Positions 56,945-64,000 of a DNA stretch of 64,000 nt are shown here, piece by piece (position 1 is the stretch's first letter; the number at the start of each line of letters is the position of its first letter). The stretch spans positions 2,480,001-2,544,000 of the forward strand of contig NC_088786.1 of assembly GCF_949628265.1 (NCBI RefSeq). Reading direction: 5' to 3'. This DNA comes from Cloeon dipterum (Eukaryota > Arthropoda > Insecta > Ephemeroptera > Baetidae). The notes beneath the pieces are model-generated. The model worked only from the letters and a program-made list of their open reading frames with translations. It was not told the origin of the DNA and searched no databases. A program made the translations under genes and the position numbers.

Positions 56945-59900
56945 ATGGAACCTCCCCAAGAGAGGCACCGGGCGGGGGCCCTGAAACAACAAAACAAAGC
57001 TCACAAGCACGGACGGCATCGCAGCAAGGGCTCTCTGGACAAAATTAATAGAGGTATGACGTTAAAATCAACTCCTTTTTGGCAGTTTAATGTATTAGAG
57101 ATGTTTGTCTAGGCAAAGTTGGGCCGAAATCAGTCGTCAAGACGAACAAAAGGGACCTGAGGAGGGACGAGCGCCGCAACAAGGCGGTGCAGATTCGTCA
57201 CAATAAGAGGGAGGAGACTTTTGCACAGAAACGGCAGGTCGGTACGGCCAAGACTCCGCCAATTTTGGTGGCTATCATCGCCCTTTCCAAGGATGTGGAT
57301 CCCTTCTTGGCCAGGGACAAACTGCAAACAAGTGAGGCCGACGTAACCACAACTCGAAGTGGGGAAGGCTACATCCATTTGAGGTATAGATTATTGTTTA
57401 ATCAGAGATTCTGAAGAGAAAAACTAATTGTTTTTCTAGCGTTCCTCGGCTGAAACAGCGCTTCTCAATTTTTGCCCCGCCAGCAGGCGACTTGAATTCT
57501 GCTCTGGACATTCTTAAAGTTGCTGATTCAGTGCTGTTTGTCTTGTCTGCTTTTGGTGAATGCATTGACGAAGAGGGAGAAATACTGTTGCAAGCTGCTT
57601 TCTCTCAAGGTCTCCCAACCCCTGTCATCACGGCCACAGACCTAGCAGAACTTCCCATAAAAGTGAGATGCTAAATTAATAAACTCCAAGCACTAATTGG
57701 GTTTTTTCAGAAACGAAATGAGGTCAAGCAGAACATGCAGAAAGTCTTTTCGAGGTGGCTTCCTGAGGAGAAAGTTAGTCAGCTGGATACTGAGATGGAT
57801 GCCCAGGTTATTTTGCGGCGGCTGGGAGTTCAGAAGAGGAAACTCATCGCCCAGCGCCAGAACAGATCTCACATGGTGGCCGATGAAGTGCAATTTGAGC
57901 CTCAGCAGAACGGATTTGGCACGCTGAAGGTGACAGGGTACATCCGAGGTCAGCCGCTGGACGTCAACGGCTTGGTTCACATCACTGGCTGGGGTGACTT
58001 CCAGCTGGATCGAATCGAAGCTCCTGTTGACACCCACCCCTTGCTCCTCAACTCCTCTCGCAAAGGCTCTGCGGAGGCTGACATGGAGGATTCCTCCGTG
58101 CGCCTCTTGGACCAGGCCAATCCACAAGATCAGGAAAGTTTGGTGGCGGAAAATGTGCCTGATCCCATGGACGCAGAACAGACTTGGCCCACGGCTGAAG
58201 AATTGGAGGACGCAGAGTCAAGGACCAATAAGAAAAAGATCGTCAAGAAGGTGCCAAAGGGAACTTCGGAATATCAGGCAGCCTGGATTCCCGACAGCGA
58301 TGGAGGTAAATCATTAAAATTTGATTGGTCTTTACTTAGAGAGCTACCAAAATTTTCATTTCTTGGGTCTTACTGGAGATTTAAAGAGAATTTTCAAGGT
58401 TAAAGGTCACTCTGGGTCATTTAAAAAAATTTCCAGGTGTGTCTATAGATTTTTAAAACCAGCACCAATCTGAAAAGACCCTCAGAAGTGGTCCCAGGAT
58501 ACGTTGAACAATTTTTATTGAACATTACTGCGCTTGAAACTTAATCGTATTTTTAATTAATCTAGAAAGCGTTGATGACGAGGACGAGGACGAGGAGGAT
58601 GACGAAGAGGACCCTATGTACGATGCTGTGTCTGATGAAGAATCTGAATGTGATGAAAATGAAGAAGATGACATGGAGTCAGTCACAATGTCTGAGGTCC
58701 CTGAGAGTTCCAAGTACGACAAAGACATGGATGCAGAGGAAGAAAAATTAGCTCTAGAGAAAATTAAAGGTGAAATCAAATAATAAATTAATATTCTCTT
58801 AATTTGACAATTTAAACAGAGGCAAAAATGGATCAGATGTTCCCTGATGAGATGGACACCCCTCAAGACGCGCCTGCCAGGGTTCGCTTCCAGAAATACC
58901 GAGGACTGAAGTCTTTCCGAACCTCACCTTGGGACGTTAAAGAGGAGCTGCCTCTCGACTATGCCAGGATATTCCAATTTGAAAATTTTGCCAACACCAG
59001 GAAGAAAATTTTGGCCTTCCAAGATCGACCTGGATCACTGGTAAACAATCATAGGTTTTGTTTAATCTCAATTTTAATTACTCGAATTATTTCGCAGCCT
59101 GGGTGGTATGTGACGATGCACATTAAAAACGTGCCGGAGAAACTCATGCTGAAAAGGGAACCTGGTCAGCCAGTTGTGCTGTTCGGAATGCTACCTCACG
59201 AGCGCAAAATGTCTGTTTTGAACGTGGTACTGAAAAGATGCACCTTTGGAGATCAAGAGCCGATCAAATCCAAGGAAGCGCTCATTTTCCAACTCGGCTA
59301 CAGGCGTTTTGTTGTGAATCCCATTTTCAGCCAGCACACTAACGGAAACAAACACAAGGTAAGCAAGCGTGGAGCAAAATTGAAAGTCTGCTTTTCTTCA
59401 ACTCTCGGCTTCCACAGTACGAGCGCTACTTCCAGCCTGAAGGCATGATTGTGGCCACGTTTTTCGCGCCAATCATGTTTCCACCAGCTTCGTGTTTGGT
59501 TTTCAAACCAAATTCTGATGGAACTGAGGTAACTTGGATTTTTTCTGCCAATTTTTATATTTGACTTAAATATCTTTCTAGAATCTTGTTGCGACTGGAA
59601 GTCTGCTGTCTGTAGATCCTGACAGAGTGGTTTTGAAACGTGTTGTTCTCAGTGGCCACCCATTCAAGGTCAACAAAAAGTCTGCAACCGTTCGTTTTAT
59701 GTTCTTCAACAGGGAGGACATCAATTGGTTCAAACCTGTTGAATTGAAGACAAAATATGGCCGAAGAGGACATATTAAAGAGCCTTTAGGTGAGAGATTT
59801 TTGTTGATTTTAGAATGAGTTGTACTAAACAATTTTTTCCAGGTACTCATGGTCACATGAAGTGCGTCTTTGATGGACAGCTCAAGTCTCAGGACACGGT

Positions 59901-60003
59901 CCTGTTGCATTTGTACAAACGCGTTTTTCCTAAATGGACCTACGATCCGACAGTTCCAGAAAATACATCAGCTGAGGTTGAAATGTCCGAACTGGAATCT
60001 TAA
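56945..60003 (+). CDS. TSR1: TSR1, pre-rRNA processing / 40S maturation factor
   Basis: Ten exons join in frame: 56945-57053, 57113-57383, 57440-57662, 57711-58305, 58566-58769, 58820-59040, 59098-59358, 59418-59528, 59582-59789 and 59843-60003, giving 787 aa (human 804). The N-terminus is basic ([11 protein letters not shown]). Residues about 80-200 are the inactive GTPase-like region; no P-loop GKS/T is present, as in known TSR1. The AARP2CN region spans about 201-300, ending near [20 protein letters not shown] very acidic segment (400-465) has its own exon. The C-terminal domain (467-780) contains [30 protein letters not shown]-like and [18 protein letters not shown] motifs. TSR1 is related to the translational GTPases and BMS1. 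It binds late pre-40S particles and is needed for 20S pre-rRNA maturation (family knowledge). Introns are 47-60 bases, except intron 4 (260 bases, repeat-bearing). Confidence 0.96.
58390..58510 (+). repeat. short dispersed repeat family C, copy in TSR1 intron 4
   Basis: It contains AAAGGTCACT, an AAAAATTTCCAGG block, GATTTTTAAAACCAGCACCA and a GTGGTCCCAGGATACG block. The same blocks in the same order occur at 63680-63810. This repeat accounts for the unusually long fourth intron. Confidence 0.4.
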
Positions 60004-60022
60004 GTAGCCATTACTTAAATGA

Positions 60023-60028
60023 AATAAA
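60023..60028 (+). terminator. candidate polyadenylation signal of TSR1
   Basis: AATAAA lies 20 bases past the TSR1 stop codon. The very short 3' UTR suits this compact gene. Confidence 0.5.
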
Positions 60029-60184
60029 AATTTCTAAAGCTTTATTGTTATTTTTTCTTAATTGCGAAAACCCCTTTTAATAAGGTCAATACAGACAGAA
60101 AATCTAAAATAATTGGAATTATTGGATGCAATATGCAATTTATCAATAAAAAATTTGTCCTACAATTTGTGAAGGACCAATTTG

Positions 60185-60420
60185 TGAACAGTAAAAATGT
60201 CAATCTTCTCCATAATTTCCAGCTACATTTTTATGGCAGATTTCGATTCCTCTTATTGTTGATATCTGTCCAACAGCGTTTATTTTAGGGAAACTCTTTG
60301 ATGTGAAATAAAATAGGATTTCTAATAAGGAGACAGTCCTCACCATTGGAAAAGCATGCAAAACTTTGCAGTCCCTTTTCTCAAATCCTAACAAGCATTT
60401 CGCAGTTTTAATTCTCTTCA
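60185..60420 (+). repeat. dispersed repeat family B, copy 8
   Basis: It lies between TSR1 and the dehydrogenase gene. It has GCAGATTTCGATTCCTCTTA, the diverged GATATCTGTCCAACAGCG block, AATAAGGAGACAGTCCTC and AAAAGCATGCAAAACTTTG, in family order. Confidence 0.5.
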
Positions 60421-60736
60421 ACAACATTTTGTTTCTTTATATCCTAATTTATAATATTTTATTGCTCTCTAATTCTTGTGATTACTGTAATTCCTTAAAG
60501 AGACGAATTTGTCTAATATGTCGATCTGAGATCTGATGCTACCAAGAAACACGTACGCTAATAATTCTACGTTATTATCTCTCTGCCTCTCTGTTCTCTA
60601 TCATCTCGCATCAAGGCCATAAAAGATTTTGTGGGCAATCGCCCCCTCCCAAACTGAATCAAGTGACGAAGCGTATATTGTTGGTGCAACCTTGATGGCT
60701 GTGAAATATCGTCTGCAACTCGCACTTTTATTTGGC

Positions 60737-62362
60737 ATGGAACGTTGGACGGGTCGAGTCGCCGTGGTCACCGGCGCCAGCTCCGGAATCGGAGCTGCAA
60801 TCGCGCGCGCCCTCGCAGAAAATGGGTTGAGGGTGGTTGGAGTGGCGAGAAGAGTGGAAAATGTGCAGGTACGGCGTTTTTAATCCCTCAATCGCAGAGA
60901 TTATAATGTATAATCGTCAAAACTATAGAACCTGTCCGAGCAGTTAAAGAGGGAAAGTTGTAAAGGTGAGCTGTTCGCCATCCAAGGAGATGTTAAGGAG
61001 GAAGAAGATGTCAAAAAGGTCATTGCCTGGACCAGAGAAAAACTGGGTGGAGTCGATATACTCGTTAACAACGCAGGATTAGCGCCTTTGGTGTCGCTCT
61101 TAGGTATTCATCATTTGCAAAAATAATAAATTAAAATGAACTATAATTTTACAATAGTTGATTTGACAACTACTCTTATACTATTTTTATATTACATTTT
61201 GAAATTAATGGAAGAACGCATTGAATTTTGTTTGAAGATTACGATCTTGTTGCTGCGAAAAATATTTTTGACACAAACGTGCACGGGCTGTGCCTTTTCA
61301 CGAGAGAAGCTGTTAAAGATATGAGATCAAGAGGAGTGGATGATGGACACATCGTGCACATTAGCAGGTAAGCGCATACAGTCTCTGCATGTGTAACGAA
61401 TATTAAAATCTGACTTTGAATTCGATCAAGCATTGCGGGACATTATCTCACAGAATTTGAGGGAACTGGACCTTACGCCGGCAGCAAGCACAGCGTGCGT
61501 GTGCTCACGGAGGCGCTGAGGCGAGAGCTGCGTGACGCGAAAACCAAAATCAGAGTTTCCGTATGATTTTATTTTACGTTGAATGTGGAAATATTTGAAA
61601 ATATTGTTTGCAGAGCATCAGCCCCGGATTGGTAGACACGGAGATTTTCAAGGCATCTGGATTTCCTGAGGACATGGTCGAAAACATACACCAAAGCCCT
61701 ATTACCCTTCAATCCAAGGATATAGCAGATGCTGTGATTTATGTTGTGTCGGCGCCGGCCCACGTACAAGTGAGTAAAATATGAATTTGTTAGAGCTTTG
61801 CAGGCCTACAATTAAGAGTAACATTTTGCATTGTTTTTTACTATAGAGAAAATTTTGTAAACTTTTTAGCAACAAGTTTTTTATCCCTATATTATTCAAT
61901 GAGCTTGGTTCTTCTTTTATTTTGTTCCGTGAAAAATACACGGCCAAGAGTTTTTTCAGCTGCTGTTGAACCTAAAATCCGAGGAAAACTTAAATTTCAG
62001 ATTTCTTGAAAAATTCAACGGTTTTTGTCATTGATTTTTCGCCTGAATTCGATCCCTTTCGTCACGATCTGTCAGTCCAATATGATTTTGCGACAAATTA
62101 CCTAAATTGTGAAATAAATCGTCATTTTACAATTGATGCTCGCCGCTTGATTAGCATATATGCAAACTTTTGAGGCAATTTTCTCAAAAATTTTAACATT
62201 TCCCTAAATTTTAGAGACAATAATGTTTCAAGTAAAGGATAAAGGATTTTTCACTAATTTTCTGTAAAGTTTATAAATACAAGAAATGTTTTAATAATTG
62301 ATGATAATTTATTATTTCAGATTCATGACATCATCATCCGTCCAACTGGTGAAGCGTTCTAG
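60737..62362 (+). CDS. short-chain dehydrogenase/reductase (DHRS11 / farnesol dehydrogenase-like)
   Basis: Six exons join in frame: 60737-60868, 60929-61103, 61238-61367, 61431-61560, 61614-61769 and 62321-62362, giving 254 aa, a normal classical-SDR length. The Rossmann cofactor motif TGASSGIG is at 12-19 and NNAG at 91-94. The catalytic residues are S146, Y161 and K165 (YAGSK), followed by [11 protein letters not shown] basic Arg pair after the second strand suggests NADP(H). Insect relatives oxidise farnesol or reduce steroid- or carbonyl-type substrates in the cytosol; the substrate here is unknown. An in-frame ATG at 60695 would add 14 mostly hydrophobic residues. I chose 60737 because MERW directly before the Rossmann strand is the usual start in this subfamily. 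Intron 5 holds a family B repeat. The gene is in tandem with TSR1 and convergent with the EF-hand gene. Confidence 0.9.
61980..62260 (+). repeat. dispersed repeat family B, copy 9
   Basis: This is a well-preserved copy in intron 5 of the dehydrogenase gene. It has AAATTTCAGATTTCTTG, GATCCCTTTCGTCACGATCT, CTAAATTGTGAAATAAATCG, CTCGCCGCTTGATTAGCATA and TTTTGAGGCAATTTTCTCA, in family order. Confidence 0.62.
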
Positions 62363-63091
62363 ATGTGAAAATCAACACTAGCACCAGGAAAACAAGAAAA
62401 TCTACCCAATTTATGGTCAAATTCCATATCTGAGAGGTGTAATAGAATGCTGATCCCCGTCCAACCTAAATAAATATGCATTTTTAAATCTAAAAATTGA
62501 TGATGATATTTGTAAGGTAAAATAAAACTGCACCTTTTAATACATCTTCAACTTTTAATTTTTTAATCTCTTCACAAAATAAATCAGATCAATTAGTAAC
62601 TGAGGACTATTCATTACTATCTCCTAAATAACAAAAATACAAAATTGCTTTTGTAAAATATTATTATCTCTGAAGATTTTCTGTGTGCAGAACCATTCAT
62701 AAGCTTTTAATATCTTTAAATGCTTACAATCACCTACACATATGATTATTTTTTAATAGCAATAAAACCGATAACATATATATAACTTTATTTAATGCAC
62801 ACAAGTTAAAATTGTGCACAGATATAACAACATACAACTGCAACAGCATTGTTTTAAAAATAGCTCTGAGAAAACACTTAATGAAAATAATACTAAACTA
62901 TGAGCTAAAGGATTACAGTGACTATTCTGAGAGAAACAATTAAAACCTGAGGGTTTGCGATTCAAATACAGAATTCATCACGAACATAACCACTTCGCAA
63001 ATTAAAAGTTATAGTAGATTAATTAATTTGATCTCACAGCATCAGGAATAATAATTTTCAACGTCTTAAAATCTATTTCAGCCTCTTTCCC
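62363..63091. other. convergent 3' intergenic space
   Basis: This is AT-rich DNA between two convergent stop codons. I see only candidate polyadenylation signals: plus strand 62469-62474, and minus-strand AATAAA at 62787-62792 for the EF-hand gene. No coding or repeat structure was recognised. Confidence 0.5.
62469..62474 (+). terminator. candidate polyadenylation signal of the dehydrogenase gene
   Basis: AATAAA lies 106 bases past the stop codon, in the space between two convergent genes. Confidence 0.4.
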
Positions 63092-63558
63092 TTATGACAG
63101 CAACTTTGCAAACTCTAAAAGAATTAAGAATGTAAGTTTAATTCACAATCAGATAAGAAAATAAATCCAAACGCCGTACCTTCATAGTTGATTCTGCCAT
63201 CCCTGTCGATATCTGCGATGCTAAGCATTTCACTCAGTTCTTTCTCAGTCACTGGCTCCCCAATGATTTCCATTGCAGTTCTTAGCTCATCCTTCAGAAT
63301 AATTAAAAATATTATACAAGAAATTCTGCTTGAACCAATCATTACTTACTCTCGTGATAAATCCGTTCGAGTCTTTATCAAAAACTCTGAACGCTGCGAG
63401 CAAGTCTTCACTGACGTCTTCCTCGTCGATGGACACCGAGTTCAGTCTGCTCGCCAGACTGTTTGTCGCGTCAGAAGTTGACTCTGTGGCTGCAGCGGTC
63501 ACAGCTTCAATGTGCGTAACCCATTGCAGGAACTCAGACTCGTTCACCAAGCTCGCCC
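63092..63558 (-). CDS. calmodulin-like EF-hand protein, 3' part (5' exons outside window)
   Basis: Three exons join in frame: 63558-63350, 63291-63180 and 63114-63092, giving the last 113 residues and the stop. A partial EF-hand end (ESEFLQW) is followed by a Ser/Thr/Ala-rich linker of about 33 residues. Two complete EF-hands follow. EF3 has the loop DKDSNGFITRDE, with Glu at position 12 and the exon junction inside the loop. EF4 has the loop DIDRDGRINYEE. The end is FAKLLS. Loop residues at positions 1, 3, 5, 9 and 12 suit calcium binding. The layout resembles calmodulin-type four-EF-hand proteins, but the linker between the two halves is longer than calmodulin's. The first exon here begins two bases into a codon, so more exons lie beyond 63558, probably beyond 64000. 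Calmodulin, troponin C and centrin are less likely because of the linker and the C-terminal end. Confidence 0.82.
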
Positions 63559-63660
63559 CTGAAAGATATTTTTGAGTTCTAATAACAGACGAAAATATTT
63601 TTGGAGCATTTAGATAGTTGCATTGAACTCCTCTCGTCAAGCCCGATCGAATGAACACCA

Positions 63661-64000
63661 AATTTGAGGTTATTGATCAACGTCAAAGGTCACTAAGGCT
63701 AATTTGCGAAAATTTCAGGGTGTTTTCTGGATTTTGAAAATCAGTGCCATTCTTAAAAAATCCGAAATAGCCCTAAAAATTGGTCTTAGGGTTCGTGTGA
63801 ACTCGTGAGAAATTTTCAAGGTTGTTTTCGGCTGAGATTTCAAGAATTTTGAATTCCGAGAAACCCAAAATTTTCATTTTTTACAAAAATTTCGGGTTCT
63901 AAGCGACAGAAATGCATAAACTGCGCACCGTTCGACTTTGCTGGACTTCCCCTGGTGAGCTGAATAGTTTTTGGGGTGCTCACCCAAATCCCTTCAACCC
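63661..64000 (-). other. intron of the EF-hand gene with family C repeat
   Basis: No exon of the EF-hand gene could be supported here. About 63680-63810 resembles the repeat in TSR1 intron 4 (AAAGGTCACT, AAAATTTCAGG, a GATTTTGAAAATCAGTGCCA block and a TTGGTCTTAGGGTTCG block). A weak candidate exon (acceptor TTCAG near 63960, donor GTGCGC near 63930) is not convincing. Confidence 0.4.

Noticed and set aside
58525-58866. 113 aa Ser-rich minus-strand frame
   Set aside because: It is the complement of the acidic GAN/GAK-rich TSR1 exon; poly-Ser is the expected antisense of Asp/Glu codons.

Overview
This window is eukaryotic nuclear DNA, almost certainly from an arthropod and most likely an insect. 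The genes have many short GT-AG introns. The exons are GC-richer than the AT-rich introns and spacers. The proteins belong to animal families (TMTC, CD36/SCARB, SLAIN, ZnT). Short non-autonomous transposable elements litter the introns. I cannot name the species from sequence alone. All exon boundaries below were traced by eye from splice sites, reading phase and family similarity.

Layout. 1-8840 is gene-poor and holds degenerate repeats, with a lone THAP-type zinc-finger exon at 8841-9064 (-). 9681-13034 (-) is a nine-exon ZnT/SLC30A cation transporter. 13060-20045 has no convincing gene but contains GC-rich blocks and a possible SINE. 20046-28854 (-) is TMTC2, an ER TPR protein and predicted O-mannosyltransferase, in nine exons with a 3.6 kb first intron. 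30525-35875 (-) carries eight exons of a class B scavenger receptor (CD36/SCARB). Two candidate alternative first exons lie far upstream, at 41319-41331 and 44595-44727. 44728-51758 is gene-poor and holds a reverse-transcriptase fragment. 51759-55803 (-) is a SLAIN-family microtubule plus-end protein. It is divergent from TSR1 (56945-60003, +), a 40S ribosome maturation factor in ten exons. A DHRS11-like short-chain dehydrogenase follows in tandem (60737-62362, +). It converges on the 3' half of an EF-hand protein (63092-63558, -) whose 5' exons lie beyond the window.

The genes do not form a pathway; this looks like an ordinary chromosomal neighbourhood of unrelated housekeeping and membrane genes. 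The more interesting content is: (i) a ZnT transporter in which two of the four canonical metal-site residues are replaced and whose His/Cys-rich segment sits in the C-terminal tail; (ii) four copies of a 350-390 bp TTAA-flanked foldback element with arms of about 150 bp; (iii) a 127 bp palindromic element flanked by ATATA; (iv) a third inverted-repeat element inside the SLAIN/TSR1 divergent promoter; (v) a family of at least nine diverged, roughly 200-400 bp dispersed repeats; and (vi) phase-matched alternative first exons for the scavenger receptor. I found no CRISPR array, rRNA, tRNA or prokaryotic-type system.
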